Source: Actinomadura pelletieri DSM 43383
GTDB taxonomy: Bacteria > Actinomycetota > Actinomycetes > Streptosporangiales > Streptosporangiaceae
Direction: 5' to 3'
Assembly (NCBI RefSeq): GCF_003634705.1
Contig: NZ_RBWU01000002.1
Coordinates: forward strand, 930,001-994,000
DNA length: 64,000 bases
Shown here: positions 1-9,545 of the stretch, in pieces
How the letters are laid out: the number at the start of each line of letters is the position of its first letter
Position numbering within the stretch: the stretch's first letter is position 1
Position numbers and translations under genes: made by a program
The notes under the pieces: generated by a model
What the model saw: the letters and a program-made list of their open reading frames with translations, nothing else
Told to the model about the DNA's origin: nothing
Databases searched by the model: none

Positions 1-1207
1 TGACGAAACTGACGCCCTTGGCGCCGATCAGCGTGGCGGCGGCGAGGGCCATGGTGGTCGCGCCCTCGGCGGGATGGTTGAACCGGGAGAAGTCGAGGTG
101 GCCCTTCATCAGCTCGGGGATCTGGTGGCGTTCGCCGAACTCCCGAATGGTGCGCAGCTCCGCCAACGCGGGCGAGTCCTGCTCCCAACTCGGGTTGTCC
201 CACGTCCACAACCACGTCTGGGAAAGGTTCGAGAAGCTGCCCAGGACGGTGAGCCCGCCCAGCGTGCGACCGTCCAGAGTCAGGGTCGCTTCCTGCGGAT
301 CCCATTCCACATGGCTCTGCTCGAACGCATCGTTGAACACGTCCTGCTGCTGGATGGACGCCGCCGCGACCTCACTCGCGAACGCCTCGAACGTCGGGCT
401 GTAGAACCTCGGCCCCTCCGAGTACTCGGCCCAGAACCGGGCCTCGCGGTGCCGGCCCGCGTTCGCGTAGATACCGCTGAGCCTGCGTGCGGCCTTCTCG
501 TTGCCGACCTCCAAGACCGCCCTGCGCAACCAGGCGACGCCCTCGTTCACCTTCTGCTGCGACAGATACACGTTCGCGACGGCGTTGGCCGCGTTCGGAT
601 GCCGAAGCTCCGCCGCGCGGCGCCATGCCTCGATGCTCTTCTCGGGCTCGTCCCGGTCCCGCCAGACGAAACCGAGGTTGTAGGCGGCGATGGCGTTACC
701 GAGATCGGCCGCCTTCCCGTACCACTCGGCGGCGGCGACGAGATCGCCCTTCCCCCCGTCGTCGTAGATCGCTCCAAGGTTCGAGGCCGCCTTGGCGTCG
801 GAGTCCAGTTCCCAGGCGCGCATGAAACAGTGCTTCGCCTCGTCCACGGCCCCTCGACCGCGCAGCAGCGCACCGAGGTTGAGGTAACCGCCCGCGTCTC
901 CCCCCTCGGCGGCCCGCCGATACCAGCGCTCGGCCTCCTTCAGATCCCCGCGCGTCTCCTCCGCATAACCGACCTCGAAGGCACTCTCCGGCACCCCCTG
1001 TTCCGCCCCGCGCCGGTACCACTCCACGGCCCCGGCCTTGTCACCCCCGCCCAGCAACAGCCCGGCCAACTCATGGGCGGCGACCGCGTGCCCCTTCTCG
1101 AACGCCTCCCGAAAGCACCGCTCCGCCTCCGCCACATCACCCCCGCGCTGAGCCCGAAGCCCCTGCTCATGCAGATCGATCGCCTCCGGGTGTCCGGCGC
1201 CGCTCAT
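1..1207 (-). CDS. TPR/Sel1-repeat protein with C-terminal DUF6882-like domain (3' end outside window)
   Basis: The frame is open from an ATG at 1207 to the window edge, so the stop is not seen (about 402 residues visible). A GAGGAGGG ribosome site sits just before the ATG. The N-terminal half is a run of 30-40-residue helical repeats of Sel1/TPR type, with recurring patterns such as AVEWYRRGAEQG, EAERWYRRAAEGGD and AAEWYGKAADLGN. From about residue 270 the character changes (FYSPTFEAFASEVAAASI, then LGSFSNLSQTWLWTWDNPS). This resembles the actinobacterial DUF6882 family, recognised from memory. Such repeats are protein-interaction scaffolds and the partner is unknown. No signal peptide or membrane segment is seen. 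The repeat call is firm; the tail assignment is moderate. Confidence 0.8.
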   Translation of the reverse strand, partial: MSGAGHPEAIDLHEQGLRAQRGGDVAEAERCFREAFEKGHAVAAHELAGLLLGGGDKAGAVEWYRRGAEQGVPESAFEVGYAEETRGDLKEAERWYRRAAEGGDAGGYLNLGALLRGRGAVDEAKHCFMRAWELDSDAKAASNLGAIYDDGGKGDLVAAAEWYGKAADLGNAIAAYNLGFVWRDRDEPEKSIEAWRRAAELRHPNAANAVANVYLSQQKVNEGVAWLRRAVLEVGNEKAARRLSGIYANAGRHREARFWAEYSEGPRFYSPTFEAFASEVAAASIQQQDVFNDAFEQSHVEWDPQEATLTLDGRTLGGLTVLGSFSNLSQTWLWTWDNPSWEQDSPALAELRTIREFGERHQIPELMKGHLDFSRFNHPAEGATTMALAAATLIGAKGVSFV

Positions 1208-1621
1208 GAAGTCCCTCCTCGTGGTTTCCGACCGGTCCTAGGAAAGGACGCAGAGAAACGATCACCGGTTCGTTCACCGGGCCGATCGGTCCGTGGTCGG
1301 CTCCGACACGAAGCGGGCCCGCCGGACCGCCGGAGATGACCATCGGTGTGCCGCGGGCCGGCAGCTGCACGGTGGCCCGATCGCGCAAAGAGCGTAGAGC
1401 GGCTGCGGAACCTCACGAGCTTGGTCATTACTCCACCGGTAGAACGTGGTCTTGGGAGAGCCGGAGCGGGGGCTTGAAGGGGATGCCCGCGAACCGCGGC
1501 GGGCGGACGGCTCGTCGTTGACATTGCGCGGGAGAAGCGGCCGCCGCGGGCCGGTATGCAGGCTGTGCGCGCACGAGCGGGCGCAGCGGCGACCGGGCGC
1601 AGCGGCGACCGGGCGCGTCCG
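1208..1621. other. Intergenic region with short 16-bp tandem repeat
   Basis: This 414-bp stretch lies between the start of the leftward TPR gene and the 3' end of the DUF4132 gene. It must hold the TPR gene promoter, but no clear -35/-10 pair was seen. Positions 1580-1611 contain two direct copies of GGCGCAGCGGCGACCG, followed by a partial third copy. No gene is supported here. Confidence 0.5.
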
Positions 1622-4600
1622 TCAGGCCGTTTCCGTTGTCGGGGTGGTCACCCGGGTCAGGTCGGCGAGTGCCTCTGAGATGAGCGCCGGGTTGAGGTCG
1701 CCGGGGACGTGCGCGGCGGGTCGTTGATCGGTGTAGCGGTCGGGGTGAACGGCGAAACGGACGTCTTTGAAGGTTTGATCCCTCATCTCGTCGGGCGCGC
1801 CGATGGTGATGCCGTAGTCGTAGGTGACGACCAGGTGCAGGTCGGGGGCGACGTGGCGGGAGATCCACCACTCGATGCCCGCGTCCATCGGTCCACCGCG
1901 CTCCCAGCCGCGCCGGACGAGGCCGAGAATGTCACCGATCGGGACGCTCCGGCCCTCGAAACGGGTCAGGCGGCCGGTTTCGCGTTCCTTGTCGGTGAGC
2001 GCGTGGACGGGCCGTGCGAGCTGGTCGAACGGTTGCAGGATCTCGTAGTCGGCGAACACCCGTGACCATGCCTTCGTCTCGTCGCCTAGGTGGACCGGAT
2101 GCGCGACGGCGACCCGCGCGGTCTCGGGGAGGGTGACGGTGTCGTCGGCGGCGTCGGCGAACGTGCCGTCCTCGGCGACGCGGAACGCCGGACCGTCCTC
2201 GGCCAGCCAGACCAGGCGGCGGACCAGGTGGCCGGTGAGGGGATGGGCGACGAGGAACTCGCGGAACTCGGCCACCGGCCAGTGACGGGTTGTGATCATG
2301 GCCGTTTCGAAGCGGGCGAGCCGGTCGGCCGCTACCGTCCGGACGTCCTTCTTGAGGCTCGTGAACCTCTCGTAGGCGGCGGGGGCGAGTTCGGGGTCGT
2401 CCTTGGCGCCCGGTTTGGGCAGGGACTTGCGGGGGGTGCCGTCCGCGTCGGCGATCGTCGGCCTGAGCAGCTCGTCGAACCCGATGACGAACCGGCGCGG
2501 ACCGTAGTCGAGCGTGAGCGTCCCGGACGCGTCCAGCCCGAAGTCGGGGACGAGCCGGTCCGCGAGCTGCTCGGCGGACAGTCCGAGCTCGGCTGCGAGC
2601 TCGGAGATCTTCTCCTGCGCCCGGGTCTTGAGGCCGGTGAACTTCACCCGCTGCGAGATCGAATGCAGATGCAGGAGGGCGGTGTCGGTGCCGATCGCCG
2701 CGAGGACGTCCAGGCCCGTCACGGCCTTGGCGTGACCGCCGTTCCCCGGCCACGCCCGGATGACCGGGGTGAGGCGGCGGACCGTCTCGTCGTCACCGGT
2801 CAACGCCAGCTGGGTGAACGCCCAGTTCTCCTTGGCCGGTGCGCCGCACACCTCCCACCAGCGGAACAGCGCCCAACCGAACTCGGCGAGGGACGCCGGA
2901 TCGCACAGGTCGCGGACGATCCGCACGCCCGCGTACGCGTCGCCGGGCTTCGACATGGCCAGCATCGTCAGGACGTGCCCGGCCGCCTCGTCCGGGAGAG
3001 CCCGCTCGCGGTCGCGCACCAGGATCTGCGGGAGCACGCGCGGGTCCGCCCAGTCGACGACCGGAACGTTCCTCGGCAGGTCGTCGAGGGGGTCGGTGGA
3101 CAGCAGCGCCTCGATCGCGGCGGCGGCCCGTTCACCGTGCACGCGCGCCGCCGCGACGATCGGCTCCGGGCCGTGCCCGTCGGCGATCAGACGCAGCGCC
3201 GCCTCGGCGGCACGGCGGGTCGGGCCCGCCTTGCCGAGCGCGTCCGGAATCAGGCAGGGGGCGGCGGCGGTCCCGTGCCGGCGGAACCAGGCACGGGCCG
3301 TCTCCGCCCCGGCCTTGAGCCGGACGAGCCAGTCGGCCATCGTCCGCGCGATCTCGTCGGACAGCAGCGGCAGCGTGTAATGCCCGAAGGCGCCCGGATC
3401 GCGGCGAACGACTGCCAGCACGGGGCCGCAGGCGTCCGTCTCGTGACGTGCGACGAGCGGCCCCAGCCACTCGTGCACTTCACGCATTTCGGCGTAGCTG
3501 GGCTCCCAATCCCGCACCAGCGGCCGCACCAGATCCACGGGACCCCTCAGGAACAGGGTGGGACGCTCGATCACGTTGAAGGCGTGACCCTGCTCGACCG
3601 CCGCGGCCCTCTCGGCGAAATCCACACCCTCCGCCCGCCGGTCCCACAGGTCGGCCTGGGGTGCCGCCCAGCTTTCGCGTTCACCGGGCGCCCAGGTGAT
3701 CGCGCGGGCGCCGGGCGCGGGCAGATCCTTGATGACGACGGGCGTGGTCTTCGCGCGGGGACGGGTCCACGGCGGCTCGGTCAGCAGGCACGGGACGTCC
3801 GTGGTCTGCGGGAGGCGCACGTTCGCGTCGAGGATCTCCTGGATCGCCGCCCGCTGCTCGGCGGGCAGGCCGCGCGCCACCTCCGCGGCGATGCCGGGGT
3901 TGGCGCGGACGTGCGCCGACAGCGGCTCGGCGACCGCCGCCCCCGGCAGCAGCCGCATCGCTCGAACCGGGAACCGGCGGGCGGCGGCCATCAGGGCCGC
4001 GACGACCTCGGGGCGGTCGATCCGGTCGACGAGGGCCTGGAACGCCTCGTCCCCGGGCAGCGCGACGAAGAACTCCAGAATCGTCCGGAGCTCGTCGGTG
4101 GTGTCCAGGTACGGGTTGTCCAGGGCCTCGATCAACAGCGGCACCACGGCGTCGACGCCGACGCCGTCGAGCAGCGTCGCGACGACGTCGCGTCGGCAAT
4201 CATGGCGGAGCCGCTGGCCGAGCATGGCGGGCTGGTGCGCCCGGCCGAGGGCGCAGAGCGGCAACCACGGGGGCAGCCGGTCGAACGCGATCTCCCCGGG
4301 CCGCGCCCACAGGTCCTCGACCCAGTCGTCACGAGTCGGGGCCAGGTAGGCGGCGAGCACCTTCTGGAGCGGGTGGCGGCGGACGCCCGCGATGGAGTCC
4401 ACGGCCTCGGCGTAGACGTCGTCGGGCGCGGCGGCCAGGCGGGCGCGCAGCCCCCTGCCGCTCGTGCGCGTCAGCCACCAGTCGTGGAGCATCTCGTCGG
4501 AGCTCTTGCGGCGGAGCGTCATCGACCGCAGTTCCGCACGGCGCTGCGCGGTGGCCAAGCGGAACGGCAGGCCGGTCTGGTTGATGTTCGCCGGGTTGTC

Positions 4601-5008
4601 GGCATGGATCCCGGCCCACTCCACGCAGGCGCGGGCGGCGAACGCGACGCCGTGCTCGGCGACCAGGGCGTCGACGAACAGACGGTCGGGCGGCGGAGCG
4701 GACCGCTCCTCCATCTCGTTCAGCGGAGCGGTGACGTACGCGACCGCGGCGGCGCCAAGCGGGTCGGGCTCCCCGCGCAGATGGCCACGGGCGGCCTCCG
4801 CGATACCGGACTCGGTGCCCGGGAGCCCGAGGACCACGTCGATGTCGTCGCGCACGGCGTCCACGAGGGAACGCACCCGCTCGACGGCGTCCTTGACGAG
4901 CGCGGGCGCCGACGGAACGTCCGGCCGGTCCCGCCGCGGGTGCCGGACGCGGCGCCAGGCGTCCGGCATGACGAACGTGTCCTCGTCGACCACCGTGTTG
5001 TCGATCAT
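1622..5008 (-). CDS. DUF4132 domain-containing protein
   Basis: This is a 1128-residue protein starting at the ATG at 5008 (MIDNTVVDEDTFVMPDAWRR). The open frame reaches 5113, but the upstream residues look like non-coding spill-over. The N-terminal two thirds is rich in Ala, Leu and Arg and looks helical, possibly HEAT-like. The last 300 residues (LTLDYGPRRFVIGFDELLRPTI, KSLPKPGAKDD, DYEILQPFDQLARPVHAL) match the DUF4132 family, which is often fused to or found beside WGR/MolR-type proteins and has no established biochemical role. There is no signal peptide or transmembrane helix, so it is probably cytosolic. It stands alone on its strand, divergent from the esterase gene. The ribosome site is weak, so the start is tentative. 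Confidence 0.8.
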   Translation of the reverse strand: MIDNTVVDEDTFVMPDAWRRVRHPRRDRPDVPSAPALVKDAVERVRSLVDAVRDDIDVVLGLPGTESGIAEAARGHLRGEPDPLGAAAVAYVTAPLNEMEERSAPPPDRLFVDALVAEHGVAFAARACVEWAGIHADNPANINQTGLPFRLATAQRRAELRSMTLRRKSSDEMLHDWWLTRTSGRGLRARLAAAPDDVYAEAVDSIAGVRRHPLQKVLAAYLAPTRDDWVEDLWARPGEIAFDRLPPWLPLCALGRAHQPAMLGQRLRHDCRRDVVATLLDGVGVDAVVPLLIEALDNPYLDTTDELRTILEFFVALPGDEAFQALVDRIDRPEVVAALMAAARRFPVRAMRLLPGAAVAEPLSAHVRANPGIAAEVARGLPAEQRAAIQEILDANVRLPQTTDVPCLLTEPPWTRPRAKTTPVVIKDLPAPGARAITWAPGERESWAAPQADLWDRRAEGVDFAERAAAVEQGHAFNVIERPTLFLRGPVDLVRPLVRDWEPSYAEMREVHEWLGPLVARHETDACGPVLAVVRRDPGAFGHYTLPLLSDEIARTMADWLVRLKAGAETARAWFRRHGTAAAPCLIPDALGKAGPTRRAAEAALRLIADGHGPEPIVAAARVHGERAAAAIEALLSTDPLDDLPRNVPVVDWADPRVLPQILVRDRERALPDEAAGHVLTMLAMSKPGDAYAGVRIVRDLCDPASLAEFGWALFRWWEVCGAPAKENWAFTQLALTGDDETVRRLTPVIRAWPGNGGHAKAVTGLDVLAAIGTDTALLHLHSISQRVKFTGLKTRAQEKISELAAELGLSAEQLADRLVPDFGLDASGTLTLDYGPRRFVIGFDELLRPTIADADGTPRKSLPKPGAKDDPELAPAAYERFTSLKKDVRTVAADRLARFETAMITTRHWPVAEFREFLVAHPLTGHLVRRLVWLAEDGPAFRVAEDGTFADAADDTVTLPETARVAVAHPVHLGDETKAWSRVFADYEILQPFDQLARPVHALTDKERETGRLTRFEGRSVPIGDILGLVRRGWERGGPMDAGIEWWISRHVAPDLHLVVTYDYGITIGAPDEMRDQTFKDVRFAVHPDRYTDQRPAAHVPGDLNPALISEALADLTRVTTPTTETA

Positions 5009-5327
5009 GAGACGACCGTAGGCCAGGCCGCCGACAAACCTCCCGAAAACGGCCCACTCCCCTCGACAGGGAAGTTGGCGGGGTGGGCTTCGTGTCTTTC
5101 GATCGGCGGGCACGGTGTACTTCCGCCGGGCGGGGGCTTCCGCCCGGCCGGGGGGCGGTACCGCTTGGCGAGTGGGGGACGCCGCTCGTCGTGGTGGGCG
5201 CAGATGTGCCTGTTATGTCGGCTTATGGGGGACTTATCGTCCAGCCGCTGGGGGGACGGGACGGCGGGTCGTGCTGCACGCCCGTCGGGAGCCCGTCGAA
5301 CTGTAGTCGACGGTGAAGGACACGAGC
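5009..5327. other. Divergent intergenic region (DUF4132 gene / esterase 1)
   Basis: About 320 bp between two divergently transcribed genes. It should carry both promoters. The sequence is less GC-extreme near 5210-5230, but no confident promoter hexamers or operator palindrome were seen. Confidence 0.4.
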
Positions 5328-7013
5328 ATGAAAATGCCGAGTTCGAACAGGAGCATGGAAAGTCCGGACGCCTTCGAGTCCGGCGTGAAGAGGCCACGGA
5401 CGAGAAACAGGAGATGGTTTCTTCCAGTGATCGGCGCCGCGGCGATCGCGTTCACTCCGGTGATGGCCGCCGCCCAGGCCGACACCGGAAACAATGGCGC
5501 TGAAAAGGCGCTGGTGTGCGCGGACGGCACGACCGTCCAGACGGACAAGGGCGCGGTCTGCGGCCTGGTCGGCGACGGTGTCCGATCCTGGCTCGGAGTC
5601 CCCTACGCGGCCCCGCCCCTGAAGGAGTTGCGCTGGGCGCCGCCGCAGCCGGCCAAGCCGTGGCCCGCGACGCTGGAAGCCACCGCGGCCGGTCCGTCCT
5701 GTCCGCAGCCGCGAGGGCTCGGGCCGGGCTCGACCAATGAGGACTGTCTGAAGGTCAATGTCACGGCCCCGGAGAACACCGACGGGAAGCCGCTGCCGGT
5801 GATGGTGGAACTGCACGGCGGCGGATTCCGGTTCGGTGCGCCGTCCGACGGCAAGCACCTCGTCAAGAACGGCGGAATCCTGCACGTCGGTGTCTATTAC
5901 CGGCTCAACATCTTCGGGTACATGGCGCACAAGTCGCTTGGCGCGACGTCCGGCAACTATGCGATCCGTGACCAGCAGGCCGCGTTGCGGTGGGTGCAGA
6001 CCAACATCGCGAAGTTCGGTGGCGACCCGTCGAACGTGACCATCTACGGCGCGTCCGCGGGCGGGTCGAGCGTGTGCGCCAACAGCATCTCGCCGCTGTC
6101 GAAGGGGCTGTTCCACAAGGGCATTCCGCAGAGCGGCGAGTACAACTCGCGGCGTGGCAACGACATCCAGTGGCAGCCGCAGGACTGCGCGGCGAAACTG
6201 CCGACGCTGGAAGAGGCGCAGGCCGCCGGTGAGCGGTTCGCGAGGGCCGTCGGCTGCACGAGCGGCGACCAGGCCGCGTGCCTGCGCAACGTGCCCGTGG
6301 AACGGCTGCTCCAGCAGACCGGACGGGGCGTCGGCCCGGACGTGGGCACGCAGGCGCCGATCGTCGACGGTCAGGTGCTGCCCATGTCGCCCGCACAGGC
6401 GTTCGCCGAAGGAAAAATCAACGACGTCACGCTCATGCACGGCGTCGACCGCGACGAGACTCAGCTTCCGGCCGCGAACACGCCCGCTGAGTACAGGTCC
6501 AATATTCAGCAGCAATATGGGGATATAGCCGATCAGGTGATGAAGCTGTATCCGATTGAGCGGTTCCCCGAGCCGTCCGCGTTCATCGCCTACCGGACGA
6601 TCGTCGCCGACTCCAACTCCGTGTGCCCGGCGTTGATCAACGACAAGCGGATGGCCAAGCACATCAAGGTGTTCGCGTACCAGACCGACAACGCCGACGC
6701 GCCACCGATGTTCTTCCTGGACAACACGAAGCCCAACGGCGCATACCACATCAGCGAGAGCATCTTCCTCAGCCCGTTCGGTGATACGCAACTGACGCCC
6801 AACCAGGTGTCCTTCGGCAAGCAGCTCACGGCACAGTGGACGGGATTCGCCCGAACCGGCGACCCGACCGTGACCGGAACTCCGCTCTGGACGCCGTTCA
6901 CCGAGTCCGACCCCGGAGTCATGTCGCTGGTGCCCGCGGGTGACAGCGAGATGACCAGGGAGATCGGAAGGCAGCATCACTGCGACTTCTGGGAGAAGTA
7001 CATGGCGTTCTGA
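5328..7013 (+). CDS. Secreted type-B carboxylesterase (paralogue 1)
   Basis: A 561-residue alpha/beta-hydrolase of the carboxylesterase/lipase type-B family, which cleaves carboxylic esters outside the cell. The ATG at 5328 is chosen because AAGGA lies 7 bases upstream; a GTG at 5313 is also open. An Arg-rich N-terminus (RPRTRNRRW) followed by a hydrophobic stretch ending in MAAAQA is a signal peptide. The visible triad is Ser243 in GASAGGSS, Glu377 in GVDRDETQ and His474 in GAYHISE. The oxyanion loop is LHGGGF. Paired Cys residues around DGTTVQTDKGAVCG and in HHCDFW suggest disulphides. Two close paralogues lie at 24999-26633 and 50602-52245. The natural substrate is unknown. Confidence 0.92.
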   Translation: MKMPSSNRSMESPDAFESGVKRPRTRNRRWFLPVIGAAAIAFTPVMAAAQADTGNNGAEKALVCADGTTVQTDKGAVCGLVGDGVRSWLGVPYAAPPLKELRWAPPQPAKPWPATLEATAAGPSCPQPRGLGPGSTNEDCLKVNVTAPENTDGKPLPVMVELHGGGFRFGAPSDGKHLVKNGGILHVGVYYRLNIFGYMAHKSLGATSGNYAIRDQQAALRWVQTNIAKFGGDPSNVTIYGASAGGSSVCANSISPLSKGLFHKGIPQSGEYNSRRGNDIQWQPQDCAAKLPTLEEAQAAGERFARAVGCTSGDQAACLRNVPVERLLQQTGRGVGPDVGTQAPIVDGQVLPMSPAQAFAEGKINDVTLMHGVDRDETQLPAANTPAEYRSNIQQQYGDIADQVMKLYPIERFPEPSAFIAYRTIVADSNSVCPALINDKRMAKHIKVFAYQTDNADAPPMFFLDNTKPNGAYHISESIFLSPFGDTQLTPNQVSFGKQLTAQWTGFARTGDPTVTGTPLWTPFTESDPGVMSLVPAGDSEMTREIGRQHHCDFWEKYMAF

Positions 7014-7073
7014 TCAACAAAACCCGGTAATCGGCTGATCCGACACTTCCTTGACCAGGTGGATTGACGTGGA

Positions 7074-7742
7074 ATGCCGCAAATTGTGCGCTACGTGCCA
7101 GATATGGGGTGGCCTCTTGAACGCCATCGGCCACGCCGATTCCATGAGCGCATGCGAGCCACAGCGGTTCATTCTCGTGCGGTCCCATTCCAGGACCGAA
7201 CGCCACCCGATGGCCGAGAACTCCAGGGTCGCCCGACGCCGCGTAACCGATCGTCGCCGCAGAGAAGGAAACCGTCCCGCTCGACCGAGGATGAAGAGCG
7301 TCTCGTGGTCGTGGTCGTCGTCAAGGCCGCCGACGCCGACGAACTCATCCCGGTCGGGCTGGGACGGGCCGTCCATTTCATCCGGCGGTCGGATGTGCGT
7401 TACGCCGAGGCCCACGGCGACTACGCCCGCCTGTACACCCAGGGCGGCAGCCACCTCGTGCGGGTCTCGCTGGCGGCACTGGAGGAGGCGTGGCGGGACG
7501 CCGGGTTCGTTCGCATCCACCGATCCCACCTGGTCTCGCTCGCGCACATCGATGAGATGGTCGTCGAGTCGGGGCGGTGCACGCTCCGGGTCGGCGGCAC
7601 CCGGCTGACCGTCAGCCGGCGCAACACCGGCGCGCTCCGCGACCGGCTGCTCAGGGGAGTCCTGCCGGGGGCCTCCCGGAGCGCCCGGGGTTCTCGCGGC
7701 GCCCGCAATCCCCGCGGCTCCAGGAACGCCCGAAGTTCCTGA
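7074..7742 (+). CDS. LytTR-domain DNA-binding regulator lacking a receiver domain
   Basis: Residues about 92-195 of this frame form a LytTR DNA-binding domain: IPVGLGRAVHFIRRSDVRYAE, then HGDYARLYTQGGSHLVRVSL and FVRIHRSHLVSLAHID. Such domains normally sit behind a CheY-like receiver, which is absent here. The preceding residues are low-complexity and Arg/Pro-rich. The start is uncertain: ATG 7074, ATG 7152 and GTG 7309 are all in frame and none has a strong ribosome site. The tail repeats Ser-Arg-Gly-Ala-Arg-Asn motifs. The stop is 31 bp before the quinoprotein gene on the same strand, so it may regulate or be co-transcribed with it. The domain call is firm; the gene boundaries are not. Confidence 0.7.
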   Translation: MPQIVRYVPDMGWPLERHRPRRFHERMRATAVHSRAVPFQDRTPPDGRELQGRPTPRNRSSPQRRKPSRSTEDEERLVVVVVVKAADADELIPVGLGRAVHFIRRSDVRYAEAHGDYARLYTQGGSHLVRVSLAALEEAWRDAGFVRIHRSHLVSLAHIDEMVVESGRCTLRVGGTRLTVSRRNTGALRDRLLRGVLPGASRSARGSRGARNPRGSRNARSS

Positions 7743-7773
7743 GGCCTCCAGCTCCCGAAGGGAACACCCCAAC

Positions 7774-9357
7774 ATGCGTGCCAAGAGACGGGCGACCGCC
7801 CTGGTCGCCGCCGCCTGCCTGATGGTGGGCGGAGCCGTCGCCTCCGGACCGGCCGCGTCCGGAGCGTCCCCCGCCACCGACTGGCCGACCTGGACCAAGG
7901 ACCATGTCGGCTCCCGCTTCGCCGCGGAGGAAAGCCAGATCACGCCGGAGAACGTCGGCGGCCTCAAGGTCAAATGGGCCTTCGGGTTCTCGCGCCAGGC
8001 GGGCGCCCCGCACAGCCAGCCCGCCGTCGTCGGCGACACCGTCTACTTCGGCGGCCCGGACGGCATCTACCGCGCCGCCGACGCCAAGACCGGCAGGGTC
8101 AAGTGGCAGTTCAACCTGAACACGGTCGGCACCGGCTTCACCCAGGTCCGCGACGGCGCCTCCGTCGCCGAGGGCAAGGTCTTCTTCGGTGACACCCGCG
8201 GCTACCTGTACGCCGTGAACCAGGCCAACGGACAGCTGGTGTGGGCGGAACGGATCGACGACTACCCCAGCGCCACCGTCACCAGCTCGCCGATCGTGTT
8301 CGAGGGACGCGTCTACGTCGGCGTGTCCAGCGGCGAGAACCTCCTCGGCAAGGACCACCCCTGCTGCAAGTTCCGTGGCCACGTCGACGCCCGCGACATC
8401 AACACCGGCAAGCTCGACTGGCGCTTCTACACCATGCCCGAGCCGAAGCAGGACGGCACCTGGCCGAACGGCGTGCCGCGCTACGGCCCGGCCGGCGGCG
8501 GCGTGTGGAGTTCCCCGGCCATCGACCCGGTCACCAAGACGCTCTACGTCGGCACCGGGCAGAACTACAGCGGAAGCGGCGGGCACTTCGACTCCGTCCT
8601 CGCGCTGAACACCGCCACCGGTGAACCCCGCTGGACGCGCAAGATGACCGACGTCGACACCTGGCGCCGGGAATGCACCAGCCCGTCCCCCGAGGACCAG
8701 CAGTACTGCCCGAACCTGAAGGACGGCACGGCGCTCGACTTCGACCTCGGCGCCACCCCGAACATCTTCACCGCGGGCGGGAAGCGTCTCATCGGCATCG
8801 GCCAGAAGGTCGGCGTCTACCACGTCCTGGACGCGTCCACCGGAGAGATCGTCTGGCAGCGCCAGCTCTCCGAGCCCATGCCGGGCGGCGGACTGAGCGG
8901 CATCCAGTGGGGCACCAGCTACGACGGCGAGCGCCTCTACGTGGCGACCTACATGGGGAACCCGGGCACGCTCTACGCCATCGACCCCGCCAACGGCCAC
9001 ATCATCTGGAAGACGCCCAACCCGGAGGACGGCTGCAAGACCGGCGGCGCGGCCCAGTACCCGAACGTCTGCCGGCTCGGCCACTCACCGGCCGTGACGA
9101 CCTCACCCGGGCTCGTCTGGCTGGGCAGCATGGACGGCAAGTTCCGCGCGTACTCGTCCGAAACCGGCAAGGTCCTGTGGGCGTTCGACACCATCGCCGA
9201 CTTCCCGACCGTCAACGGCGGTCCGGGACGCGGCGGTGCCATCGCCGGAGGCGGCGGCGCCGTCGTCGCCAACGGGATGGTCTACGTCCTCACCGGTGAC
9301 ACGTTCACCCGGTACCCGACCGACAAGGGCCAGGTCATGCTCGCCTTCGGGCACTGA
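7774..9357 (+). CDS. Secreted PQQ-type beta-propeller dehydrogenase (polyvinyl-alcohol-dehydrogenase-like)
   Basis: A 527-residue secreted protein. It has a signal peptide (RAKRRATALVAAACLMVGG...ASGAS) and an eight-bladed-propeller pattern of repeats such as VYFGGPDGIYRAADAKTG, LYAVNQANGQLVW and LYAIDPANGHIIW. Adjacent Cys197-Cys198 in HPCCKFRGHV is the disulphide-ring motif of quinoprotein alcohol dehydrogenases. The CCxFRG context is closest to the polyvinyl alcohol dehydrogenase type. These enzymes use PQQ to oxidise alcohols outside the membrane and pass electrons to a cytochrome. The complete pqqABCDE operon begins 2.3 kb downstream, which strongly suggests PQQ is the cofactor. No haem-binding CxxCH is present, so an external acceptor is needed. 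The substrate is inferred only. Confidence 0.85.
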   Translation: MRAKRRATALVAAACLMVGGAVASGPAASGASPATDWPTWTKDHVGSRFAAEESQITPENVGGLKVKWAFGFSRQAGAPHSQPAVVGDTVYFGGPDGIYRAADAKTGRVKWQFNLNTVGTGFTQVRDGASVAEGKVFFGDTRGYLYAVNQANGQLVWAERIDDYPSATVTSSPIVFEGRVYVGVSSGENLLGKDHPCCKFRGHVDARDINTGKLDWRFYTMPEPKQDGTWPNGVPRYGPAGGGVWSSPAIDPVTKTLYVGTGQNYSGSGGHFDSVLALNTATGEPRWTRKMTDVDTWRRECTSPSPEDQQYCPNLKDGTALDFDLGATPNIFTAGGKRLIGIGQKVGVYHVLDASTGEIVWQRQLSEPMPGGGLSGIQWGTSYDGERLYVATYMGNPGTLYAIDPANGHIIWKTPNPEDGCKTGGAAQYPNVCRLGHSPAVTTSPGLVWLGSMDGKFRAYSSETGKVLWAFDTIADFPTVNGGPGRGGAIAGGGGAVVANGMVYVLTGDTFTRYPTDKGQVMLAFGH

Positions 9358-9366
9358 GTTCGCGAT

Positions 9367-9408
9367 CTGGTCGGGGAGGCTCGCCTTCGGCCTCGCCTCC
9401 CCGACCAG
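9367..9408 (+). terminator. Hairpin terminator after the quinoprotein gene
   Basis: Perfect 14-bp arms (9367-9380 and 9395-9408, CTGGTCGGGGAGGC) are separated by 14 bases, starting 10 bases after the stop codon. There is no U-run, as is usual in actinomycetes. Confidence 0.75.
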
Positions 9409-9495
9409 GTAACGCGATCACGCGACGGCTGGGGACGCCGAAGTACAGGCCCCAGCCACCCGTTGGCTCGGCCGTGAGTCTCGGGCGGCCGAAAA

Positions 9496-9537
9496 GCGCG
9501 GGCGGGAGCGGTGTCCTCGACACCCTCCCGCCCGCGC
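9496..9537 (-). terminator. Rho-independent terminator for the phosphodiester glycosidase gene
   Basis: A 13-bp GC arm (9496-9508 with 9525-9537) is extended by GGTGTC/GACACC around a CTC loop, with one bulged C. On the minus strand it is followed by TTTT (complement of 9492-9495). It lies 8 bases beyond the stop of the leftward gene. Confidence 0.85.
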
Positions 9538-9545
9538 CTCTTTGC

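Noticed and set aside
2090..5503. 1137-residue forward open frame antisense to the DUF4132 gene
   Set aside because: It is the mirror of a real gene in GC-rich DNA. The product is Arg/Gly/Asp-rich without a recognisable fold, and the minus-strand protein has clear family motifs.
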